From NCBI GenBank assembly GCA_964567545.1, contig CAZMNB010000075.1, positions 1 through 5,092 on the forward strand: a stretch of DNA of 5,092 nucleotides. Reading direction: 5' to 3'. Shown here piece by piece: positions 1-4,976 of the stretch. The stretch's first letter is position 1. Every line of letters starts with the position of its first letter. Source of the DNA: UBA7398 sp964567545 (GTDB lineage: Bacteria; Actinomycetota; Actinomycetes; Nanopelagicales; Nanopelagicaceae). A model generated the notes under the pieces. The model was not told the origin of the DNA and made no database searches. It saw nothing but the letters and a program-made list of their open reading frames with translations. The position numbers and the translations under genes were made by a program.

Positions 1-52
1 CTGCGACCTACCGCTTAGGAGGCGGTTGCTCTATCCACTGAGCTACGAGGAC
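1..52 (-). tRNA. tRNA-Arg (anticodon CCU), 3' end cut by window edge
   Basis: Read on the minus strand, the sequence folds as a tRNA. The 5' acceptor strand GTCCTCG (52-46) is followed by TA, the D arm GCTC/GAGC with loop AGTGGATA, the anticodon stem ACCGC/GCGGT around the 7-nt loop CTCCTAA, a 5-nt variable loop AGGTC, and the first four T-stem bases GCAG. The anticodon is CCT (plus-strand positions 17-19), which reads the arginine codon AGG. The 52 bases seen match canonical spacing exactly. The rest of the T arm, the 3' acceptor strand and any encoded CCA lie outside the window. Its role is to supply arginine at the AGG codon in translation. Confidence 0.95.
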
Positions 53-69
53 AAAATTAATATTGCGTG

Positions 70-99
70 ATTCTATTACGCGCTTAAAGTAAGCGTAAA
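70..99 (-). promoter_or_regulatory. Probable promoter of the tRNA-Arg gene
   Basis: On the minus strand, TAGAAT (75-70) matches the -10 consensus TATAAT at five of six positions. TTTACG (99-94) is a 4/6 match to the -35 box, with an 18-nt spacer. Transcription would start near position 63, giving a leader of about 11 nt before the tRNA 5' end at 52, which is normal for a tRNA precursor. The spacer overlaps the inverted repeat at 81-95. Assignment is by inspection only. Confidence 0.5.
81..95. repeat. Short inverted repeat inside the tRNA promoter
   Basis: CGCTTA (81-86) and TAAGCG (90-95) are perfect reverse complements around the 3-nt centre AAG. An alternative register pairs ACGC (78-81) with GCGT (93-96). 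The repeat lies in the -35/-10 spacer of the proposed tRNA promoter and about 20 bp upstream of the -35 box of the promoter facing the other way. No T-tract follows on either strand, so it is not a convincing terminator. It may be a protein-binding site or chance. Confidence 0.35.
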
Positions 100-129
100 T
101 TGCTTATCTATGGCGTGCTGGGCTAGACT
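100..129 (+). promoter_or_regulatory. Candidate promoter for the 160-1386 / 1391-2170 operon
   Basis: TTGCTT (100-105) resembles a -35 box, and TAGACT (124-129) fits the TAnnnT form of a -10 box, with an 18-nt spacer. The predicted transcript would start around 135-137 and carry a leader of roughly 24 nt containing GGAG (146-149), which sits 10 nt before the ATG at 160. The -10 box overlaps the left arm of the inverted repeat 127-150, suggesting that promoter access is controlled. Confidence 0.45.
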
Positions 130-150
130 CCAAAAAAACTTGTTTGGAGT
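127..150. promoter_or_regulatory. Perfect 8+8 inverted repeat over the -10 / start / SD region: possible operator
   Basis: ACTCCAAA (127-134) and TTTGGAGT (143-150) are exact reverse complements separated by 8 nt. The left arm overlaps the candidate -10 box TAGACT, and the right arm contains the only Shine-Dalgarno-like GGAG of the next gene. If transcription starts near 136, the left arm is not in the RNA and the repeat is best read as a DNA operator. If transcription starts upstream of 127, the RNA could fold and hide the ribosome binding site. The half-site spacing (16 bp centre to centre) suits a dimeric repressor, but no regulator gene is visible to match it. Confidence 0.5.
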
Positions 151-159
151 TGTTTTGTT

Positions 160-1386
160 ATGAAAGCCCTCGTAATCGGAGCGGGCGGAGTCGGTAGAGC
201 GATAGCTAATATCGCATCGCGCCGGTCATTTATTACTTCAATGGTAATCGCGGATAGGACTCTTGCGCGCGCAGAAGAAGCCGTTTATCGCGTAAAGGAT
301 CCTAGATTTTCGGCTGCGCAAGTGAATGCCGCTGAACTAGAAGACCTTCGCGAACTGATTCGAAAAGCAGATCCCGATGTGGTTATTAACGCGGTTGATC
401 CTCGCTATGTCATGCCAATTTTCTTAGCTTGCGAAATTGAAAATGTAAATTACATCGATATGGCAATGTCACTTTCGCGCGCTCATCCACATTATCCAAA
501 TACAGAAACTGGCGTAAAGCTTGGCGATGAACAGTTCGCGCGCGATTGGAACTGGGAAGAGCGAAAAATTTTTGCACTAATTGGTATGGGTGTGGAGCCC
601 GGTATGAGCGATATTTTTGCCAAGTATGCAGATGATGAACTTTTTAGCAAGATTGACTCAATAACAATCCTAGATGGTTCTAACCTGCGAGTAGAGGGCC
701 ATAATTTTGCGCCTTCATTCTCTATTTGGACCACGATCGAAGAGTGCTTAAACCCACCGTTAGTTTGGGAAGATGGTCGTGGCTGGTTCACCACCGCGCC
801 ATTTAGTGAATTGGAAATCTTCAATTTCCCAGAAGGAATCGGCCCCGTCGAATGCGTAAACGTTGAGCACGAAGAGGTTGTATTAATTCCGCAAAAGATC
901 GATGCCAAGAAAGTTAACTTCAAATATGGTCTAGGCGCTGAATTTATTCAGATTCTGAAAACTATAAATATGTTGGGTATGGATCGTAAGGAGAATGTAG
1001 ATGTGCAAGGTGTTTCAGTATCACCACGCGATCTGCTTGCCGCTTCACTCCCAGATCCAGCCACACTTGGTTCCCGGATGCGCGGAAAAACTTGTGCAGG
1101 TGCGCTGGTCAAAGGGTTGGATAAATCTGGAAATCCAAAAGCGATTTATATCTACAACGTTGTAGATAATGAATGGTCAATGAAGGAATATGGCGATCAA
1201 GCAGTAGTTTGGCAGACTGCGATAAATCCAGTTATTGCAATGGAGTTAATTCACAATGAAACTTGGAAACCTCGTGGTGTTAACGGACCAGAATGGTTTG
1301 ATCCAAAACCTTTCTTGGAACTTCTAGAAAATTATGGAACTTCTTGGCATATTCGCGAAGAAGAGATTGCTGAAGTTAAGAAATAA
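160..1386 (+). CDS. Saccharopine dehydrogenase-family protein, carboxynorspermidine dehydrogenase-like
   Basis: This 408-residue enzyme is probably cytosolic and NAD(P)-dependent. The Rossmann glycine motif GAGGVG lies at residues 7-12, and ADR (31-33) follows the second strand, where an Arg often favours NADPH. DVVINA (73-78) and GMGVEPGM (142-149) are typical of the saccharopine dehydrogenase superfamily. Later segments, LPDPATL (297-303), the IYIYNVVDNE region (329-338) and DPKPFLELLENYGTSWHIRE (381-400), recall carboxynorspermidine dehydrogenase, whose usual length is also about 400 residues. That enzyme reductively condenses aspartate semialdehyde with a diamine to make a carboxylated polyamine. 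The comparison is from memory, so the substrate is unproven; lysine-pathway or other family members remain possible. The ATG at 160 puts the Rossmann strand at the very N-terminus, as expected, with GGAG 10 nt upstream. The SDR gene follows after 4 nt. The required decarboxylase partner is not in the window. Confidence 0.85.
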   Translation: MKALVIGAGGVGRAIANIASRRSFITSMVIADRTLARAEEAVYRVKDPRFSAAQVNAAELEDLRELIRKADPDVVINAVDPRYVMPIFLACEIENVNYIDMAMSLSRAHPHYPNTETGVKLGDEQFARDWNWEERKIFALIGMGVEPGMSDIFAKYADDELFSKIDSITILDGSNLRVEGHNFAPSFSIWTTIEECLNPPLVWEDGRGWFTTAPFSELEIFNFPEGIGPVECVNVEHEEVVLIPQKIDAKKVNFKYGLGAEFIQILKTINMLGMDRKENVDVQGVSVSPRDLLAASLPDPATLGSRMRGKTCAGALVKGLDKSGNPKAIYIYNVVDNEWSMKEYGDQAVVWQTAINPVIAMELIHNETWKPRGVNGPEWFDPKPFLELLENYGTSWHIREEEIAEVKK

Positions 1387-1390
1387 ATTA

Positions 1391-2170
1391 ATGGCAATTG
1401 GTACCGCATTAGTCACAGGTGCAACCTCTGGAATTGGCGAATCGTTTACTCGACTATTAGCTAAAAAGGGTTACGACGTAATACTGGTCGCACGCGATGA
1501 AAACCGGCTGAAAGAAAGGGCTGCTGCACTTACTGCTAATTTTGGAATTAAGACTGAAGTCATGCGCGCTGATTTAACTAACTTTAAAGATTGTGAAAAA
1601 ATTGAGATGCGACTTCGCTCCGAAACTAGCCCAATTAGCGTTCTAATTAACAATGCCGGCTTCGGAATTAATAAAGCATTTACTGCAAGTGATATTTCGA
1701 TAGAGACAGAATTGTTGGATGTACTAGTGCGCGCGCCAATGCGCCTAATGCATGCCGCACTTCCTGGCATGAAATCTAGAAATGCTGGAACAATAATTAA
1801 CGTCAGTAGCGTGGCTGGATGGATCGCTGGTGGAACTTATAGCGCGGCTAAGTCTTATTTGACTGTGCTTACCGAATCACTCCATACCGAACTCTCCGAT
1901 ACCAACATAAGAATTAGCGCGCTCTGCCCTGGGTTCACTCGGACTGAATTCCATCAGCGCGGTCGAATGAAAATGGGTGGTTTACCAGAATTTATGTGGT
2001 TAAAGGCGGATCGCGTCGTTGCAAAATCTTGGCGATCTGCTCAAAACGGAAAAGCTATTTCAGTTCCAGGGTGGCAATACCTGATCTTGAGTTTTATAAC
2101 TAGATTCGCCCCACGGCCAATTATTCGTAAAGTTGGAATGAACGTTCGGGTAAAACAACGGCAGAAGTAG
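1391..2170 (+). CDS. Short-chain dehydrogenase/reductase (SDR), classical fold
   Basis: This 259-residue oxidoreductase is of unknown substrate and the normal classical SDR length. TGATSGIG (9-16) is the cofactor-binding motif, and Arg35 after the second strand suggests NADP(H). D61-L62 contacts adenine, NNAG is at 87-90, VSS at 138-140 supplies the catalytic Ser, YSAAK at 150-154 gives Tyr150 and Lys154, and PGF follows at about 180. The usual helix-4 Asn of the Asn-Ser-Tyr-Lys tetrad appears replaced: the segment reads DVLVRAP (110-116) where DVN is expected. The tail after about residue 235 is hydrophobic then basic, so membrane association is possible. An upstream in-frame ATG at 1334 would add 19 residues overlapping the previous gene, but the family begins exactly at the strand starting with Met1 here. 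No good Shine-Dalgarno is present; the 4-nt gap after the previous stop suggests translational coupling in one operon. Confidence 0.9.
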   Translation: MAIGTALVTGATSGIGESFTRLLAKKGYDVILVARDENRLKERAAALTANFGIKTEVMRADLTNFKDCEKIEMRLRSETSPISVLINNAGFGINKAFTASDISIETELLDVLVRAPMRLMHAALPGMKSRNAGTIINVSSVAGWIAGGTYSAAKSYLTVLTESLHTELSDTNIRISALCPGFTRTEFHQRGRMKMGGLPEFMWLKADRVVAKSWRSAQNGKAISVPGWQYLILSFITRFAPRPIIRKVGMNVRVKQRQK

Positions 2171-2203
2171 AAATTTTTAGAGTTCACAGAAGATTCTCCG
2201 CAA

Positions 2204-2232
2204 TTACCCGAGTTTTCTTACCTTATTAATAT
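2204..2232 (+). promoter_or_regulatory. Candidate promoter for the secreted-protein gene
   Basis: TAATAT (2227-2232) is a 4/6 -10 match, with TTACCC (2204-2209) as a poor -35 at 17-nt spacing. A second possible -10, TACGAT (2245-2250), fits TAnnnT with a weak TTATTA (2223-2228) upstream. Either would place the hairpin 2264-2288 in the 5' leader. The spacer 2171-2311 shows no strong terminator for the preceding gene, so read-through is also possible. Confidence 0.3.
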
Positions 2233-2263
2233 GCGCTATCCCCTTACGATTGCCTCATAAGCC

Positions 2264-2288
2264 GCTCAATTTAGAAATCAATTTGAGC
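2264..2288 (+). promoter_or_regulatory. Leader hairpin with overlapping direct repeats before the secreted-protein gene
   Basis: GCTCAA (2264-2269) pairs with TTGAGC (2283-2288); two more A-T pairs can form inside after a T-T mismatch, leaving a loop of about 7 nt. The same segment contains the 7-nt direct repeat TCAATTT at 2266-2272 and 2278-2284. It ends 14 nt before the Shine-Dalgarno GGAGG (2303-2307), so the ribosome site itself is left open. It could stabilise the mRNA 5' end or act as an operator. It lacks a T-tract, so it is unlikely to terminate transcription. Confidence 0.35.
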
Positions 2289-2311
2289 AGATTTAATCTA
2301 ATGGAGGAAAA

Positions 2312-3010
2312 ATGAAAGTTCATCGCCAAGGCAAGTTCGCAATAGCGCTCTCGATTGCGGCGTTATCTATTTCAACGCTAATTGCAACGCCATCTTTTGC
2401 TGCCAACAAAGCGAATGCGGTCTGCCCTAAAGCCAATGCCCTAGCAACTATTGGTGGCGAGAAATATATCTGTACTAAGAATCCATATACTGTTGAAACT
2501 AAAAAAACCGCAAAAATGACTTGGACAATTGTGGCTTGTGTAGATGCCCATAAAGTATTAATTGGGGCACGGGCAGATCTTGTAAAAATTACAGCTTCAT
2601 CTAAAGTTACCGCCGATAAGTTAGATGCTGAGATTAAAGTTCTAGAGGCGGCGCTTCCTGCAAAATTGGCAGCAGCAGCCGTTTGGGATGCCAAAGCGAT
2701 TAAATATCGGGCACAGGCAGATAGCGCTACCACGCTGGCAAACGCAGATTTAGCAAAAGCCAGTCAAGCTGGAATAAATACCGCTACAAAAACTATGTGG
2801 ACTAAAGCCGCAACAGCTCGAACTCAGGCTGCAACAAGTTATAAAAATGGTGCAATAAATGCCGAACGCTTGTCGGCTGGTTTAAAAAAAGCTCAAGCTG
2901 ATATTGATGCCAAGAAAAAGACAAAAGATAAAGTTCTCGGTTACCCGGCTGTCATTGCACCACAAGTTGATCTCGCAAAAACTAACCGAGATTTGATTTG
3001 TACTCTCTAA
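2312..3010 (+). CDS. Secreted Ala/Lys-rich helical protein, unknown function
   Basis: I do not recognise a named family for this 232-residue protein. A Sec signal peptide is clear: a basic n-region (residues 1-8), a hydrophobic core (9-25) and a probable cleavage after PSFA at residue 30. No lipobox Cys follows, so it should be released or wall-associated rather than lipid-anchored. The mature part has four cysteines, C38, C54, C76 and C230, an even number suited to disulfides outside the cell. The stretch C38 to W71, with GGEKYIC at 48-54, recalls a short Cys-Gly-Tyr-Cys-Trp motif I associate with secreted actinobacterial proteins. Residues 85-205 are very rich in Ala, Lys, Asp and Thr with few aromatics and should form long helices or a coiled coil. 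GGAGG (2303-2307) lies 4 nt before the ATG. Its stop overlaps the stop of the convergent Rieske gene. Confidence 0.85.
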   Translation: MKVHRQGKFAIALSIAALSISTLIATPSFAANKANAVCPKANALATIGGEKYICTKNPYTVETKKTAKMTWTIVACVDAHKVLIGARADLVKITASSKVTADKLDAEIKVLEAALPAKLAAAAVWDAKAIKYRAQADSATTLANADLAKASQAGINTATKTMWTKAATARTQAATSYKNGAINAERLSAGLKKAQADIDAKKKTKDKVLGYPAVIAPQVDLAKTNRDLICTL

Positions 3011-3471
3011 CCTATCACTAAACTTTTGGCGGTTGCTTTAAAGGGAATTTCTACGAGCGCGGAAGTAGCTGGTCCGCGCTTTAATTTTCCATCAATTGAA
3101 AATTGAGAATTATGTGCTGGGCAAGTCCAGGTATTTCCGGTTTGCTTCAATGGAACGCCTTGATGGGTACAAGCTAGATTTAATACTTTAAACCCTTTGG
3201 ACGCAGTTGAGATTCTAACTACCGCAACCGAAAGTCCATTTGTAAAATCAACTTGAATTAAGCCACCGACCTTTTTAAGCGATGGATTGCTCGCTATCAA
3301 AACTTCTACTTTTCCGTCTGAAAGAATAGTTACCCCTTTTGCCGCTACCGCTGCTTCTGGTATGAACCCCAAAGAAATTGCAGCGATTCCACAAAGAATC
3401 CCGCGCCTAGTTAGTGATGACTCTCTTATTAACTCCCCGGTAGTGGATAAATTGAAATCGGCATTCCGCAT
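3007..3471 (-). CDS. Tat-exported Rieske [2Fe-2S] protein
   Basis: This 154-residue small iron-sulfur protein is predicted to be exported folded. A twin-arginine signal is seen at 18-44: SSLTRRGIL followed by a hydrophobic stretch and an AVA-A cleavage site near residue 43. The cluster ligands are C101 and H103 in CTHQG, and C117 and H120 in CPAHNS, with 13 residues between H103 and C117, slightly compact for the family. RGPA (132-135) is the usual following loop. The extra cysteines that form a disulfide in bc1-type Rieske proteins are Val106 and Ala119 here, so the cluster is probably less constrained and of lower potential. It likely passes single electrons on the outer face of the membrane; no cytochrome or oxygenase partner is nearby. 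GAGAGG (plus-strand 3480-3485) lies 8 nt before the ATG. A possible -10, TAAGTT (3509-3504), lies inside the divergent gene. Confidence 0.92.
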   Translation of the reverse strand: MRNADFNLSTTGELIRESSLTRRGILCGIAAISLGFIPEAAVAAKGVTILSDGKVEVLIASNPSLKKVGGLIQVDFTNGLSVAVVRISTASKGFKVLNLACTHQGVPLKQTGNTWTCPAHNSQFSIDGKLKRGPATSALVEIPFKATAKSLVIG

Positions 3472-3487
3472 GACTTTTGCCTCTCGT

Positions 3488-3501
3488 TACGATTTAGGGT
3501 G
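3488..3501 (+). promoter_or_regulatory. Possible leaderless start: -10 box adjacent to the GTG of the GGDEF gene
   Basis: TACGAT (3488-3493) fits the TAnnnT -10 form and ends 5 nt before the GTG at 3499, so transcription could begin at or next to the start codon. No Shine-Dalgarno lies at a usable distance upstream; the only purine-rich bases, AGGG, touch the GTG itself. Leaderless mRNAs starting with ATG or GTG are common in Actinobacteria. No convincing -35 was found. Confidence 0.4.
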
Positions 3502-4884
3502 CGAACTTATCCGATTCTCCGAAGTTCTGCTCTAGTTATCCTCATAATCCATCTGGGAATTCGCAGTGGATTATCAGACCCAACTTGGTGGAGTGAGCTG
3601 GTCATTTTTAATTTGGTTCCGATATTTTCGATTCTTATTATTTGGGGCTCTCCAAAAACTTACGATCGTTGGGCTCGATTCGGGATCATTTTCGCAATCC
3701 TTAGTTGGCTAATCGGATCCATAGTCTCATCCTGGAACTCTTATTTTAGTTTTCAGGTTCCAGATTACTTAATAAATATTGGATACCTCAGCTTTTATCC
3801 CTTTCTAATCTTTGGGCTAACCCGCCAAATGCGTAATTCTCGTACCAGTAAATCTCTAGAGTTTCTAGACACAATCATCGTGGCTTTTGGCGCAACAACT
3901 GCAATCGGAGTGATTTTAATTAAACCAGCCACTGAAACGCTCTCTGGAAGTTCATTTGATATTTTTCTATCTATTTTTTATCCTTTGGGTGACCTGATGA
4001 TTTTTACATTAGTTTGTAGCATTGCAATTTCACAACGATTCTCGACGCGTAATTTACTTCTCTTAGCTGGAACTTTTATATTCGCGACTACTGATTTATA
4101 TTTTTTATGGGTATCAACGAATGGTAATTATTCATTCGGGTCATTGAGTGATGATGGTTGGCTGATTTCACTGATTCTTATCGCGGAATCCGCTTGGCAT
4201 ATTGGTGACGAACATGAACCAGAAAATAAATCCAATCCAATTGCAGTAATTTTTGCGCTATTTGCGAGTATTTTAGTATTGATAGTTGCAACTTTAAAAC
4301 CGAACTACTTTTCTTTTGGATCATTAATTCCGGCTTTCACCACAATCTTTTTGGCTTTCACAAGAATGATGGTCGCTCTTAAAGATGCTAAAGCTATCAG
4401 CAGTGAAAGAGCTCTTGCTCGAACTGATGAATTAACTGGTTTGGCTAATCGTCGAAAATTCCTTGCGGAATTGGAACTTTTTCGCAAAGAAACGGGTTCG
4501 CTCTTAATTCTAGATTTAGATGGTTTTAAAGAAATTAACGACAACTATGGTCACGAAGTTGGCGACCAATTACTTCGCCAAGTTGCCACAAGATTCTCTC
4601 GAGTTTTGCCGAACCAAGCGCTGCTGGCTCGGCTTGGTGGCGATGAATTTGGAGCTTTGATTAGAGGCAACGATGGTTTTGAATGCGCGTTAGCGCTTCG
4701 AGCAACTCTCACTTACCCCTTTTCGGTCTCTGGAAATCAAATCAAATTGGATGTTTCGATTGGCCAAGCGCTAAATGATCCAAGTAGGCCAAATAGCGAA
4801 TTATTGCACCGTGCCGATTTAGCGATGTATGAAGCTAAGCGGAGCGGTGTGGGAGCGCTTTGCTGGAACCCAAAGCTAAGTTAG
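3499..4884 (+). CDS. Polytopic membrane diguanylate cyclase (GGDEF domain)
   Basis: This 461-residue protein is predicted to make cyclic di-GMP from two GTP. The N-terminal part (about 1-290) has roughly ten hydrophobic segments, near 9-24, 34-50, 61-78, 90-107, 123-141, 153-177, 185-204, 220-233, 247-266 and 272-290, and probably acts as a membrane sensor of unknown ligand. A short linker helix leads to the cytosolic GGDEF domain (about 305-456): DELTGLANRR (310-319), LDLDGFK with metal ligand Asp339 (338-344), N347, GHEVGD (351-356), the active-site GGDEF (380-384) and ADLAMYEAK (439-447). All catalytic landmarks are intact, so it should be active. The inhibitory I-site RxxD is missing; PNQA (371-374) occupies its place. 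The GTG at 3499 is the only usual start before the first membrane segment, since a stop lies in frame at 3448-3450. No EAL, HD-GYP or PilZ domain occurs in the window. Confidence 0.92.
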   Translation: MRTYPILRSSALVILIIHLGIRSGLSDPTWWSELVIFNLVPIFSILIIWGSPKTYDRWARFGIIFAILSWLIGSIVSSWNSYFSFQVPDYLINIGYLSFYPFLIFGLTRQMRNSRTSKSLEFLDTIIVAFGATTAIGVILIKPATETLSGSSFDIFLSIFYPLGDLMIFTLVCSIAISQRFSTRNLLLLAGTFIFATTDLYFLWVSTNGNYSFGSLSDDGWLISLILIAESAWHIGDEHEPENKSNPIAVIFALFASILVLIVATLKPNYFSFGSLIPAFTTIFLAFTRMMVALKDAKAISSERALARTDELTGLANRRKFLAELELFRKETGSLLILDLDGFKEINDNYGHEVGDQLLRQVATRFSRVLPNQALLARLGGDEFGALIRGNDGFECALALRATLTYPFSVSGNQIKLDVSIGQALNDPSRPNSELLHRADLAMYEAKRSGVGALCWNPKLS

Positions 4885-4890
4885 GCATTT

Positions 4891-4918
4891 TTGATATCTC
4901 GTTGGCATTAGATACCGT
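4891..4918 (+). promoter_or_regulatory. Candidate promoter for the gene starting at 4974
   Basis: TTGATA (4891-4896) matches the -35 consensus at five of six positions, and TACCGT (4913-4918) fits TAnnnT, with a 16-nt spacer. Transcription would start near 4925, giving a leader of about 49 nt. That leader contains a small hairpin, CTCGA (4929-4933) with TCGAG (4939-4943) around a 5-nt loop. No terminator for the preceding GGDEF gene is visible in 4885-4973, so some read-through may occur. Confidence 0.4.
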
Positions 4919-4959
4919 TCTCACTCCGCTCGAGAACTTCGAGAAACCAAGCGCTTTAT

Positions 4960-4976
4960 GGGGAGGGTCCTAATTG
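4960..4976 (+). promoter_or_regulatory. Strong ribosome binding site fixing a TTG start
   Basis: GGGGAGGG (4960-4967) is the best Shine-Dalgarno in the window and stands 6 nt before the TTG at 4974. An in-frame TAA at 4971-4973 lies immediately before the TTG, so no upstream start is possible. The next in-frame TTG (5001) falls within the first Rossmann strand and would destroy the fold. The TTG start is therefore well supported, with a strong SD probably compensating for the weak codon. Confidence 0.8.

Noticed and set aside
1..52. tRNA gene as an integration (attachment) site
   Set aside because: No integrase, no direct repeat of the tRNA end and no foreign-looking genes are present; the 3' end that would carry an att site is outside the window.
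127..159. Inverted repeat followed by a T-rich stretch as an intrinsic terminator
   Set aside because: The stem is AT-rich at its loop end, the T-run is broken by G residues, and it lies directly before a start codon with no plus-strand gene upstream to terminate.
492..923. Minus-strand reading frames inside the dehydrogenase, SDR, secreted-protein and GGDEF genes
   Set aside because: They are shadows of strongly supported genes, with no recognisable motifs or start signals.
1334..1390. N-terminal extension of the SDR to the ATG at 1334
   Set aside because: It overlaps the previous gene by 53 nt and adds a basic stretch that has no place before the first SDR strand.
3389..3394. Cys27 of the Rieske protein signal region as a lipoprotein cysteine
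   Set aside because: The preceding residues are GIL, which do not fit the lipobox (small residue needed just before Cys), and the Cys sits too early, right after the twin arginine.
3287..3535. 82-residue plus-strand reading frame opposite the Rieske gene
   Set aside because: It is antisense to the Rieske coding region, runs through the divergent spacer into the GGDEF start, and shows no domain or ribosome site.
4870..4900. Terminator after the GGDEF gene
   Set aside because: The CTAA/TTAG pair near the stop has a one-base loop and cannot form a stable stem before the short T-run.
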